From positions 564,501-628,500 of the forward strand of contig OX421498.1 of NCBI GenBank assembly GCA_949126835.1: a DNA stretch of 64,000 nucleotides. The letters run 5' to 3'. This document shows positions 10,375-21,049 of this stretch, piece by piece. Source of the stretch: Anisus vortex (Eukaryota > Mollusca > Gastropoda > Planorbidae). Position 1 is the first letter of the stretch; every line of letters starts with the position of its first letter. The translations under genes were made by a program, and so were the position numbers. Below the pieces are notes generated by a model. It saw nothing but the letters and a program-made list of their open reading frames with translations, searched no databases and was not told the origin of the DNA.

Positions 10375-10638
10375 TTTAAGCTGTTGGTCAAGACTGGTCA
10401 GCATAATGCACGGCAGTATTTAAGCTGTTGGTCAAGACTGGTCAGCATAATGCACGGCAGTATTTAAGCTGTTGGTCAAGACTGGTCAGCATAATGCACG
10501 GCAGTATTTAAGCTGTTGGTCAAGACTGGTCAGCATAATGCACGGCAGTATTTAAGCTGTTGGTCAAGACTGGTCAGCATAATGCACGGCAGTATTTAAG
10601 CTGTTGGTCAAGACTGGTCAGCATAATGCAAGGCAGTA
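10375..10638. repeat. 44-bp tandem repeat, 6 copies
   Basis: Unit begins TTTAAGCTGTTGGTCAAGAC; copies start at 10375, 10419, 10463, 10507, 10551 and 10595. The copies are identical except for one change in the last (GCAAGG for GCACGG). This near identity indicates recent duplication. Confidence 0.97.
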
Positions 10639-10654
10639 TTTACTAATCTTATGT

Positions 10655-10905
10655 GTCACAGAGGTGGCCGAGCAGCCAGTGCTTTCGGCTGGCAATACGA
10701 AGATTCCTGTATTCAAATCCTGATGAAGGCTAGGATGTTTTCCCCATGACTATAGAGTGTCCCTGAGTCTATCCACCTCTAACGAGTAACTGCAATTTAG
10801 TTACCAGTTTGGAAAAGTAAAGGCAGCTGGAAATTGTGCTGACCACACAATCCCTTAGTATGCTGCTTCACCGGCCCCACGAATAGGTCTTACAGGATGA
10901 CTACT
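10655..10905 (+). mobile_element. tRNA-derived SINE (family A), near full length
   Basis: GAGGTGGCCGAGCAGCCAGT (tRNA Ser/Leu-like A-box region), then TGTATTCAAATCCTGATGA (B-box), then GTCCCTGAGTCTATCC and a tail with GTGCTGACCACACAATCCC and GCTTCACCGGCCCC. The same tail occurs many times in both orientations in this window. Confidence 0.7.
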
Positions 10906-10909
10906 GCTT

Positions 10910-12160
10910 TCGTTCTTTATCAATCTAATTTAATTGGTTCTAAATTTTGTGAATTAAATGTAAATTTTATTATTCTTTTTTAATGGCCCCTTTTTTATAA
11001 TATGAAAGCTAGGAATTTCTTAACGTTTTTTTTAAATTATAGTTTGTTACAGTGTATTACAGTTTATTACAGTTTGTTACATACACAAAAGCCAACGTAT
11101 ACAATTTAGTTGGTTAGGCTTATATGGAAAGGGAGGGCAGGGTACAAATGTTTGACATAAGTTTATAGGGGGGGGGGGGTCTCTGAGTGTCTGACAACTG
11201 TATACGGGGGGGGGGGGGGGGGAAACTGGCCTGAAATTGTTGACGTAGTTAATGGACGTCCCCTAACAAAAATGTACAGTCCTATCTGATAAGTAATTTA
11301 AGTTTTTTTTTCCAGACACCATTTCTTTTTTTCTGTTCTCGACACCATTTCGTTTATTCTGTTCTTGACCCCATTTAGTTAATTATGTTCCAGACACCAT
11401 TTAGTTTATTCTGTTCCAGACACCATTTAGTTTAAGACTGTTAAGGACACCCTCTGCAGGAGACACCATATGGTTTAACAAACCAGCACACCAGTACCAG
11501 ACATAGATGTTATCATCTTATTATTCTTTTCGTAACACAGAACTGACCTCATCATGAAATATGAACTTATTCAAAAAAAAACTAAAACAGTAAGCAACGT
11601 TTTTATTAATTAACACACAACACATAAAGTAACAGACATACACAAAGTATTACACATACATGAAACCCAAAACAAACATAAGAAGTAACCAACAAAGCAT
11701 GAATTATATCACAAAGTGTCTATTTATTATTTCTTTCATGTCATTTATAAATACATTCACTTTCACATCACAAGGTTGTTGTTTCTTACTTTGGTAAATG
11801 ATTATTTAATGAGGCAAATTAATAAAAAGGTTTATTTACATTTAAACTTACACAAAAAAGAGTTTGGTTTATCTTACATATTCAGGTCAACACAATATAA
11901 AAAACACGCAAACCAGCTGCTTCTAAATCCCATAGTAGGTATGACCATACATTGAATACATTAGTAATTAAGGTTGGTTGGTGGGGAGTGGAGGGTCAAA
12001 ATGTATTATGCAAATATTGTCTTTGTGTCCTGAATTAGAATTAGGCCTACCCTGCATGAAATGACAGCCTCGTTTAGAAAACGAAAGTAGGTATTGCTGA
12101 TAGAAACCTTATTTATAAGAAATCAAGACTCGCGTTATGTCGCATAGTCAAGTGTTTCCG
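10910..12160. other. Non-coding, AT-rich; two G runs; possible poly(A) signal on the minus strand near 11600
   Basis: Holds a short repeated phrase near 11315-11440 (GACACCATTTAGTTTATTCTG and variants), G runs at 11167 and 11206, and an AT-rich stretch with several CACA-rich phrases. On the minus strand AATTAATAAAAACG near 11605 is a candidate poly(A) signal. If used, the cysteine-rich gene's 3' UTR would exceed 5 kb, which is speculative. Confidence 0.35.
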
Positions 12161-12164
12161 ACAC

Positions 12165-12305
12165 GAGACGTTATTTGCGTCCTTCGCGTGTCCCTGGTCT
12201 AAGTCTTGTCATTGTGTACATGTTTTTGACGTTGTTTAGTTGTTGGTTTTCATAACTGAATCAGGAAAACCATTTCATGCACGGATGTCAGTCAAGAATA
12301 GGGTT
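12165..12305 (-). mobile_element. LINE 3' end fragment (SFFP-type family), decayed
   Basis: Plus-strand text TTGCGTCCTTCGCGTGTCCC ... AATCAGGAAAACCATTTCATG ... GATGTCAGTCAAGAA parallels the minus-oriented copies near 19290-19400, 39340-39390 and 54755-54890. It is too decayed to translate. Confidence 0.45.
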
Positions 12306-15300
12306 GCTCCCGGGACACGTCACAGATCGCAAGACGTCACCGTCTATTTTTAGATCTGTGCAAAACATGGCGGGACGCCGTATGAAAGACCCGGATAACA
12401 AAAATCGTAAATCGCTATAAATAGCTTCTTTCATTTATTTTGGACTAACCCTTTATAAAGAACTTAATCAACCTCACAATGTTGCTTAAAACAAATCAAT
12501 GAATTCAATCGTCTATCTAATTATTGCAGATGAAACAAGTATTACGTACAATTACATTCGCCAAACCAATCTTTTTTTTTGTTTTATATATATATATAGA
12601 TACAATATTGAATCCACATAATATGTGTCAATAATCTAGGATCTATTCTACAGAAACAAATAACAACAATATTCTCTTAACTCTACAATATTTCAAAAAC
12701 AATAATATAGGCTTAGCAAGACAAATTTAAAAGAATAGGTAAACAAATTTTTTGTTAGAAATACACAGTAGAGAGAAATAAAAATTTCAGTTGTCAATAA
12801 GTCTTACTTCTTGTGAACGCCACAAACAATTCTGTTTTAACATTGAGAAATGTTGAAGAAATTCTACAAGACTTAAGTGTGAGGTAGACAGCAAAGTAAA
12901 TCAGAACTATTTAACCAACAGTCATACCTGTAACAAAATACACTCAGGATAAAAATATTTTTTTTAACCATAATTTATAAAAGCCTTCGAAGAAAATTCC
13001 CAAAATCTATTAAGGGCATCTAAGGAGATTTATGCATCATATAGATGGGGACTGTGTTCAAATAAAACATATAAACACAAAGAAATAAAAGCAGTAAACA
13101 CAAAAGAAACATTTGCAGCTGCACGCTCTTACATACAAAGTTGTGGCACCTCAGTGGTGGCATGAATTGCTAAACATTATAAAACAGCTGGACAATATTG
13201 GCAGTTTTTAAATCAAAATTATCCATAGACATACCTGGGTAGCTGTCATTTTTCATAGACGCATTCTTACTGTCTGAAAAAATCGTAGTTTAACACGGTT
13301 GACCGTATTTTAAAGCGTAACGTAATTTTAGACCAGAAAAGTGAGTCGAAGAGAATACATAATAATATAAAAGAGAGAGAGACCGATATTGGCATAAATA
13401 TGAGACGTGAAGTATTGTGGATTTACCGTATCTTGCCTTAAAAACATTCATCAGATTTACTTTTTACTAGCATATTTACGGTAATTTTGTAAAAGAAAAC
13501 TTCACAAGGGACACAACTCTTGTTGACCCCGTTTTTTTGTATTTTCAATTTTTTCGGCAAAAAAATACTTTAATATTGCACAAATTGTTTCCTTGTCCAA
13601 GATTTTTTTTTTTTAATTTCGCGTAATACCGAACTGAAGGTCTAGTACTAGTATGGCCAATCACGTGACGATACCCAGGTTGGCTAATAAATGTTCACTT
13701 ATAAAAGACTCAGTTAAATAATTTAAAAAAAAAAAGTGCTTCCTCTGGGAATAATACATTCTTTATAGTCGTAGCTTAATGCCTGAGTATTTTATACCAT
13801 TAAATTGTGAAGTAGTTTAAATCTCTCTCTATATATATATATAGGCCTATAAACCAATAACATTTAGTTTTGTACATAAGCATTGCTACTCCTTTATGTG
13901 TAGGTCAGTGATCCTAACAATTGAATAATTTATAACTATAAATAGAAACACAGAGTATCACACACAGTAGGCATAAACAACCATACATTCCATTAAAATC
14001 TATATGTTAAATTATATACACTACATAACGACATGTTATATTATATACACTACATAACGACACATAGTATCACATAGTTTATTTCGTTATGTACAAAATA
14101 TCCACAGAACAGATTCCCCGTCTCACAGCCACAGTCCTTCTCATCATGTTATAATGGGGCAATGTATTGCTTCAATTGTAATACAAGAACTTATGACAGC
14201 AACACCGACAGAACACATGAAATAATCAACACATGACATAGTATTAAACATAATGTAGCGAGTAGTTAAAAAACAGGGGCGTTAATGAAAAAATGGGAGA
14301 CAAACCCATGACACACACACACACTCACACACACACACATATATATATATGTATATATATACAAGTAATCATTACACTTTTACACCGCTTACTTAAGCGA
14401 TATAACACCGCTTACTTAAGCGATATAACACCTAATCGACTTCAATAGTTATTTTGGTATTTTATAGTACACGAATTCTGATAATTTCTCCATGGTAATA
14501 TTGTCCTACCAGATCACATGTTTAGAAAATGTGTTCAGGAACATTGTGATCGCGCCACAATCATCCTAGTAAGCCGTTCCCTTATAAAACGCAGCTTTAC
14601 AATAACCCATAGACCGACTGATCGGCAAGGGAAATAACTGACTTTGATAATTGAAGTGTATAGTCCAGGGCCGGACAGCGTTATGATACATCTAAGGGGC
14701 GGCATTTCGAAGACCTGCGTTGTATTGAGACTGTCTATCGCTCTGCCCTGGTATAGGCCCTACTATAGGCCATACTATAGGCCCACGCTTCTTTCTGGGC
14801 AGGGAAGATGGAGCGGGTGCTGAATGGAACATAGCACTCTCTGAGTCTACCCTGTATTAAATATTTAAAAATACAATGGACTTTTCATATCTTTTTTAAA
14901 AATAACCAATACATTTTACTTCTTCATGTCAGCCATCAGCGCTATTACTATCACCATCAAACTTTAATAACAGAAAACACTTACATAATGTCTACAACAT
15001 CAAGCGAATGTATGAAAATGTACGGAGTATTTTAAAATATACACTTGACTAAAAATAACGCGCCTAGTGGTGTAGAAACCATGCAAGGGAAGCAACCAAA
15101 TAAATTCACCGATTCGGGAACCGCAATCGTTCTTCAACATGGCCATGGATAATGTAAATATTTACATACAAAATAAGACATACAAAAATACATTGTTATG
15201 CATTTTTATGTTAAACTTAAGATAGTACGTTTAACTTATTATATTTTAAGATTTAGATTTACAAACCTAGAAATTTATAAATAATGCAAATAGTAGCTAT

Positions 15301-15850
15301 GCATACATTTTGTACTATAATGAAATCCGAAACTAGACTAAGTAATTTGAATTAGTCGTAAATGAAACATTTGTGTGTAGTAAAGGTTACAGAATAGCCT
15401 ACGGACTCTGTAACAGATATTCAGGACACAATTTCAATGGTTAGGGTTTGTTTTTTTCTCTTTAAATCATAGAAATTTGATATTTTTTGTTTCACATCTC
15501 ATGGACAATATGCAAGGGGAAATAACCGCACAAATGACTAAACAATATAATTTATCTACAATTATGTCCCTTAGACTAGGTTTCGCTAGTCGTTTCTTAC
15601 GGTTGATCTTATTTACTGCAGTAAATGATTAATCTGTGTAAGTAAATTATTCAGTAAATTGTACATCGCTTATTAAAAGTATAAATCAACTCTGAAGGAT
15701 GCCTTTCGTTAGGAGATAAATCTATAAAATATTTCATCCTATATAATAAAATCACATTTTTATGTCAAAGCTTTAAGTTTGTATCATATTTCATTTTTTT
15801 AAAGCATTTTTTAAAAATGTAATTCATTATGTCTGTTAATAAGAATATTT
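12306..15850. other. Non-coding, mostly unique AT-rich DNA
   Basis: Features seen: GC-richer patch with ACGTCA-type sites at 12315-12400, (TA)n at about 12582, (CA)n/(TA)n at about 14310-14362, a tandem pair of CACCGCTTACTTAAGCGATA at about 14383-14427 (each with an internal palindrome), and a duplicated ATATACACTACATAACGACA near 14013-14061. No supported exon. Few transposons are present compared with the rest, which would fit a long 3' UTR or a conserved non-coding stretch. Confidence 0.45.
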
Positions 15851-15853
15851 TAA

Positions 15854-16130
15854 GGCCCTTTAAAATCAGGCTTGTCTTCTATGCATGTGAAAACTGGAAT
15901 TCGACGGACAGCGCGAAGGAATCACGAGCTGATCAACGGGCTGAAAGTTTTTTTCCAGCAATGTGTGGCGGAACGCAAAGAGCACGACATGACACGTAGA
16001 ATGTCCTGGTCATCCACTGCATCCAGCCTCTACTCCAGTCGTCTTGACCATGTCTTGCCACTTGACAAAGTGGGGCCTGGACGAGAGAGTGAGGATGACG
16101 CTGCGCAACTCTTCCTCACTTAAATCCAAA
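15854..16130. other. Coding-like GC-rich block, strand unresolved (candidate exon)
   Basis: A GC-rich island in AT-rich DNA. Plus strand: open from 15854 to TAA at 16121, with an ATG at 15881 giving an 80-residue basic/Ser-rich peptide (ELINGLKVFFQQCVAERKEH, then MSWSSTASSLYSSRLDH). Minus strand: LSEEELRSVILTLSSRPHF, then VKWQDMVKTTGVEAGCSG and a stop is open as well. Splice acceptors on either side are weak. I do not recognise either peptide. It could be an exon on either strand or a conserved UTR block of the downstream minus-strand gene. Confidence 0.3.
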
Positions 16131-16851
16131 TCACGCGCAAGTCATCCTTGTCACATCATATAAAAAGAATATTTATACAAAGTATACGTTAAAAATATAC
16201 TAAATTCTTAACAAATGCGAAAATTTATTGATAGAAAAAGTAAAAAAATGAGCATAACCCAGTATGACAATATAAACTTATATTTTACAAGAATGGACAT
16301 TGCCTTCAACGCAGAAATTGTTTAAAATCTGGGTTTTCATTGATGGGTATTTCTCCTTAGATCTCGTTTGTTTTTTTTTGTTTTTGTAGACATATTTCTC
16401 GGCCAGATCTAAATGTTAATTATTTTTTTTTAATATCACAAACAACACTTAACCATGCACGGTAATTTTGTCATGGGTTTAATTATAGGGAAAATGGTGG
16501 GATAATGAACATCGGTGGATTTCTTCGACAGTTCATTAGCATGAAAATAATAACTGGTATTTCTGGGGTAATTCTAGGTAGAAATATGTACATTCTTTTA
16601 TGGTTTTAAACTGTTCCATGGGTGAGACTGGTTTAAAAAAAACAACAACATTGAGTTTACAATGAAGCGTTAAAATTCAGTTTGTGTACTCTCTGTCCGT
16701 CTCGTAGTTCTTGCAGTACTTGTATTCTGCTGGCTAAAACAGGAAATATCGTTTTACGCTTTTGACGCCAATCATATGTAGCCATGGTAACGACCTAGTT
16801 TCGCACAAATACACAACAACAACGCGGGAAAAAAACGGGAAACACGTCACT
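16131..16851 (-). other. Probable 3' UTR of the cysteine-rich gene (proximal part)
   Basis: Follows the stop codon at 16852 on the minus strand. AT-rich, with no other gene or repeat seen. The 3' end is not determined. Confidence 0.45.
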
Positions 16852-17242
16852 CTAGGAAGCAGTAGATTTCCCGGGAAGTAACAAACGTCCGTCCGTGCGG
16901 AAGAAACGCGACACTGCGAGAACTAGAAGGCAACAGAAGCTCAGCAAAGTCCGGCGGCCCGGCTTGGAAGACGACGACGACCCGGCAGACCGGCCCGAGG
17001 CGGAGCTGGAAGAGCGGCCCCCGCTGTAGCCCCCGTGGCGGCCGTACAGCTGGGAGGTGATGTCCGGGGGCGCGGTCGTCTTCAGAGTCTCCAGCGGGTG
17101 GCTGAAGGCACAGCCGTGGCCGTTGACCGCGTCCACGAAAGGCGACGTGAAGTTGAAGCTCTCCATGTACTTCTCCGCCACGTCAAAGTCGCAGCCCAGC
17201 GCCATGACGCTGTAGACGCACATCAGGTAGTCGTTGGTGAAG
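16852..17242 (-). CDS. Cysteine-rich secreted/anchored protein of unknown family, last coding exon
   Basis: Seen: acceptor CTTCTACCAACCAG, then 129 codons and a stop. The exon completes an Asn codon split across the intron (AA|C), creating an N-F-T glycosylation site. Residues follow as FTNDYLMCVYSVMALGCDFD, a second NFT, then VNGHGC. Next is a long low-complexity linker of Gly, Ser, Arg and Pro (GGYSGGRSSSSASGRSAG, SSSSSKPGRR), a hydrophobic segment LLSFCCLLVLAV and a short polar tail. Inference: the linker plus hydrophobic end suggests a GPI-anchor signal or single membrane pass. The polar tail after the hydrophobic segment is longer than usual for GPI signals. Very GC-rich compared with its surroundings. 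Confidence 0.75.
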
Positions 17243-17394
17243 CTGGTTGGTAGAAGGTTTTCATGGAAAGAAAGAAAAATAAGAAAGAAATTAGACAGAA
17301 ATGAAGAAAGAAAGGAAAGAAGAAATATTTTTTTTAAAGTAACTCTATCAGAAATATTTTTTTATACATGGGGCAAGTAAGTACATGTAGAGTG

Positions 17395-17515
17395 AAGGGC
17401 ATGTGAAGCAGTTTCTGTGGCCATGACATTTTAGAGGATTGTGTGGCCAGCACAATGCTCAGCCGCCTTTTTACTTTACCCCCAACTTATGTCAGGTATT
17501 CATCAGAGCAAGTAA
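17395..17515 (-). mobile_element. SINE family A, 3' part, in intron of the cysteine-rich gene
   Basis: Minus strand carries AAAGGCGGCTGAGCATTGTG, then CTGGCCACACAATCC, the same tail as at 10840 and 55280. It lies in the intron between exons C and B, in the same orientation as the gene. Confidence 0.6.
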
Positions 17516-17516
17516 G

Positions 17517-17725
17517 TGAATGATGTTTCACAAGCTTTCTATGGCCACGGCATATAGGTGCCAATGCAATGTCCACCGCCCCCCGCCTACTGGCCATTAC
17601 TATATTTGATGTCTGGCGCCCATCATAGCTTGTTGCATTTTTGCGACACCCCGCATACCAAAGAAAAAACAAATTTCCGCCTTCGTCACGGGTTGAACCC
17701 GGGAACTATGGTAAACCAGACTGTC
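17517..17725 (-). mobile_element. SINE family A-like second copy with B-box
   Basis: Minus strand has CCCGGGTTCAACCCGTGACG (good B-box), then a GC-rich body and a tail with GGACATTGCATTGGCACC and GCCGTGGCCATAGAAAG. Adjacent to the preceding copy, so either a tandem or a nested insertion. Confidence 0.5.
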
Positions 17726-17959
17726 GAGCACTTCAAATATTTATAGAACTCTAGTACAACACCGAATATCTGACAACTGCTAGAGCAACGTAGATTCTAA
17801 ATAATTGGAGTTTTACAGTACATTTTATAGTTTGATTTTTTTTAGAACATTTACACGTAACATAAACAATAGGATGAAAATAGTCCTTGTGTAAAATGTC
17901 TCATATTATCTTTACTAGCGCGTGTGTTATTTTTACTTCCTGCTGAAATATACTACAAT

Positions 17960-17977
17960 GTGCATGTATGTGTGTGC

Positions 17978-18026
<49 letters not shown>
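17960..18026. repeat. (TG)n microsatellite
   Basis: About 30 TG dinucleotides with few interruptions, in the intron between exons C and B of the cysteine-rich gene. The rest of that intron (18030-19080) is AT-rich with no recognised element. Confidence 0.95.
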
Positions 18027-18028
<2 letters not shown>

Positions 18029-19084
18029 GTGAGTGTGTTTGTATTATAAGTGTGAATTTTTTTCATATAGCAACTACCCAGCTATATCGATATATACATG
18101 AATCCTTCTTATACACAACAATGGCTAAAGAAACAACACAAATCTTTAGTAGTTGCTGGAAGGTAAAGGTCAAAGGTTAAACTGTCTTTTAATTATCGTA
18201 ACATTATTCACGTGACTAAAGTAGTCCTAGATAATAACACAGCAAGGCAAAGGGAAGATCCTATTAATGCTGCCAACTATACAATCATTTTCAATGAGAC
18301 AATAACAATTTGTGTTTGTTTTAAGCCCCGCCCAATTGCACTTTCTTGTTCGTTGCTATTTCCGTAAATAAAATGGAGGCACTTTAAGAATGCACAAACA
18401 TATTATTTTATTGGCCAAGAAAATTTACCCGTTTGGGACAAAGCACTGGTGGATAATGATAGATAAAAAAATAAAAATTAAAAAAAAAAAGGCAACCAGC
18501 CTTTGAAGAAATAATTTTGTACCACAAGAAGTTTGGTTGATGAGCAGAAAATTAAATGCTATTGTGAGAAAAAGAAAGCGTCTTTCTATTATTAAAATGT
18601 ATTTATTTTCATTGCTAAAGGCCAAATCTAAACATTAGAGAACCGAACAGCAGCTCCCAGGACAGAACATCGTATTTCACAGCATAGGATTCCTAACTGT
18701 ACAGTTTCCGTCATACTTTTGTTCATTGGAAAATCAATGAAGACAAAAAAAAAAAAAACAGAGACATAATATTTTTACATTCAAATTACTCAATGATTTT
18801 AAAACCTTGTTTTTTTTTTTCAAAATGTAAGTTAAAAAAAAAGAATCAGAAATCTAATCTATGTATATAGTTCACCAAAGTGCATGATTAACTAACTAGA
18901 GTGTATTTTTTAAAATTCAGTGACCATTGTTGCATATAAAGCGCCATGCATGGATGCCATGGTTGTACTTTAAACTAGGACGGGTATAACCCAGTCTGGG
19001 TTGGCGTTACATGCAGACAACTGTGACACAACTTATTAAACCCACAAACCGCAAACAACAACATCCTCCAGTGTGAGTACTTAC

Positions 19085-19217
19085 TTGCACCAAGGGTGAG
19101 TCATGGGTGACGACTGCAACAAGTAGTTCACCTCCTCGAGTCTGTCGTTGCGTTTCTTGTTACAGTTGGACAGGTTCCGGTCCTTCTTCCTGGCGCAAGC
19201 TTTTAATGCGTCCATTT
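19085..19217 (-). CDS. Cysteine-rich secreted/anchored protein, internal exon B
   Basis: Seen: 133 bp between acceptor CTTCGTTTACAG and donor CAA|GTAAGT on the minus strand. The reading frame gives (E)MDALKACARKKDRNLSNCNK and then KRNDRLEEVNYLLQSSPMTH and PWC. Entry phase 1 (G|AA for Glu) and exit phase 2 (AA|C for Asn) fit exons A and C exactly. Three cysteines and many charged residues indicate an extracellular disulfide-bonded domain. Helical heptad-like spacing (LEEVNYLL) is visible. No known domain recognised with confidence. Confidence 0.75.
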
Positions 19218-19264
19218 CTGTAAACGAAGTAGTTACGTACATTATAGGGTAAACAATATGAAAC

Positions 19265-19610
19265 AAGTTTTTGCGTCCTACGTTTATTCGTGGTTTTGAG
19301 TCTAGGCTTGTATTTTGATTAGTGTTGTTAATGATGTCAGGTTATTGTCTTTCCTGGTTTGTTCAGGCAACCCATTCCCTGCCCAGATGTTACTCGAGAA
19401 GAAAGAGTCCTTATATGCGTTTGTACCTGCATATGGAATATGAAAATTGTTTTTGCCTTATGTTTATCTGAGCATTGTGACAGATTGTTATTGTGTTGTA
19501 TTTAGAGTTGAATGCCTAATGTAGGGCCTATTATTACTACTTTACTCTTTGCCCTCCTGACCTCTAGTGTTTCTAGTGTTACGAGTATTTTTTCCCAATG
19601 TGGGAAGGGT
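19265..19610 (-). mobile_element. LINE 3' end (SFFP-type family)
   Basis: Plus text TTTCCTGGTTTGTTCAGGCA, ACCCATTCCCTGCCCAG and GAAGAAAGAGTCCTTATATG is the reverse complement of the YKYSFFP...NGLPE coding block. The 3' flank includes GCGTCCTACGTTTATTCGTG. It sits in the intron between exons B and A. Confidence 0.6.
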
Positions 19611-20394
19611 AAGGCGTGATATCGTTGTCACACCATGCTTGGAGATTCAAGGTTTCTATGAATCTAACAAGTAATCATGGGCCCCGATATCCCCGTGAAG
19701 TTGTTTCACGTAGGTTCGTAAGGACCAATAGAAACCAACCTTTTTTAAGACCCCGTGGTTTCGATACCATGCTGGGGCAGTCCCATCATAAGAGTCGTAC
19801 CGACCGGTCATTTATTTTTATCTCTGTCATTGTGTTATATTTTATCTGTACAAAAGTTCTATACATTGGATTAAATATTTGATTGTTATTAGTAATCAAG
19901 AGTTGGATTTATTTAAATGAAAGTTAGGTTGTGATTGGAAAGGTATCCAGCTGTACTCAAGTAACATACAAGAGGATATATATTCCCCCCCCCCCCCTAG
20001 ACAACGATCCTTATGTGCTCCGGCACGTAACACTAGGTTTAGTGGTTTAAATATGCGCATTTCTTTCACGAATCAATTAAATTACTTCAAATAAAGCATA
20101 CAGTTTATTTTGGTATCAATTTCCATTTCCCACAATTCTCTCTATTTGTTATAAGATGCTGGGAGGACTTTATTGACATGTATTTCTCTCTCTCTTTCTT
20201 TATTATTTTTGTCTTACTATTTCTTCAAATATTTTCAATACATCTTTCTCAGCTTACTTCTTACATTACTGTTTTTTTTTGCAGCCAACGCCTCCCCCTC
20301 TCTATCTTTCTCTCTCTCCATCTAGTTTCATGATTGCCCCCCCCCCATTACCCTCTGGTCACCCCCCCCCCCCAATATAGTCCAGTTCACTTAC

Positions 20395-20519
20395 CTTTCC
20401 TAGCGAATCGTTCTCCACAGATGTGCTGCTGCCTAAGTTTGAAGACCTGTGTGGCGTAGACAACCTCACCTTTACACTGACCAACAACTTTGTCCGAACA
20501 TTCTGGACTCTTTAGAAAT
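20395..20519 (-). CDS. Cysteine-rich secreted/anchored protein, exon A (first visible; 5' exon(s) missing)
   Basis: Seen: 125 bp between a long T-rich acceptor ending TTTGTTTTTAG and a consensus AAAG|GTAAGT donor. The translation is FLKSPECSDKVVGQCKGEVV, then YATQVFKLRQQHICGERFAR and K. It enters in phase 2 (one base completes a codon), so at least one upstream exon, presumably with the signal peptide, is required. No phase-2 donor after a signal peptide could be identified up to the right edge. With exons B and C the visible protein is about 215 residues, with nine cysteines outside the hydrophobic tail. Confidence 0.72.
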
Positions 20520-20567
20520 CTAAAAACAAAGTTAAAAAAAAAAAAAAGAAACAAATCTAAAGTTCTT

Positions 20568-21048
20568 GTAGTAACAATGCAATAACAATGCAATAACAAT
20601 GTAGTAACAATGCAATAACAATGTAGTAACAATGAAATAACAATGTAGTAACAATGTAGTAACAATGTAATAACAATGCAATAACAATGAAATAACAATG
20701 CAATAACAATGTAGTAACAATGAAATAACAATGTAGTAGCAATGTAGTAACAATGAAATAACAACGCAATAACAATGTAGTAACAATGAAATAACAATGC
20801 TATAACAATGTAGTAACAATGAAATAACAATGCAATAACAATGTAGTAACAATGAAATAACAATGCAATAACAATGTAGTAACAATGCAATAACAATGTA
20901 GTAACAATGCAATAACAATGTAGTAACAATGAAATAACAATGCAATAACAATGTAATAACAATGTAATAACAATGTAATAACAATGCAATAACAATGTAG
21001 TAACAATGCAATAACAATGTAGTAACAATGTAGTAACAATGTAGTAAC
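20568..21048. repeat. 11-bp minisatellite, about 43 copies
   Basis: Units of the type TAGTAACAATG, CAATAACAATG and GAATAACAATG (variable first two bases, constant TAACAATG core) fill about 480 bp. The array starts about 50 bp upstream of exon A of the cysteine-rich gene. Because no stops arise, three minus-strand frames stay open with (LLLHCYYIVI)-like repeats, which are not genes. Confidence 0.95.
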
Positions 21049-21049
21049 A

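Noticed and set aside
19616..19882. 88-codon plus frame in the intron of the cysteine-rich gene
   Set aside because: Antisense to the gene, beside a LINE remnant, without recognised features.
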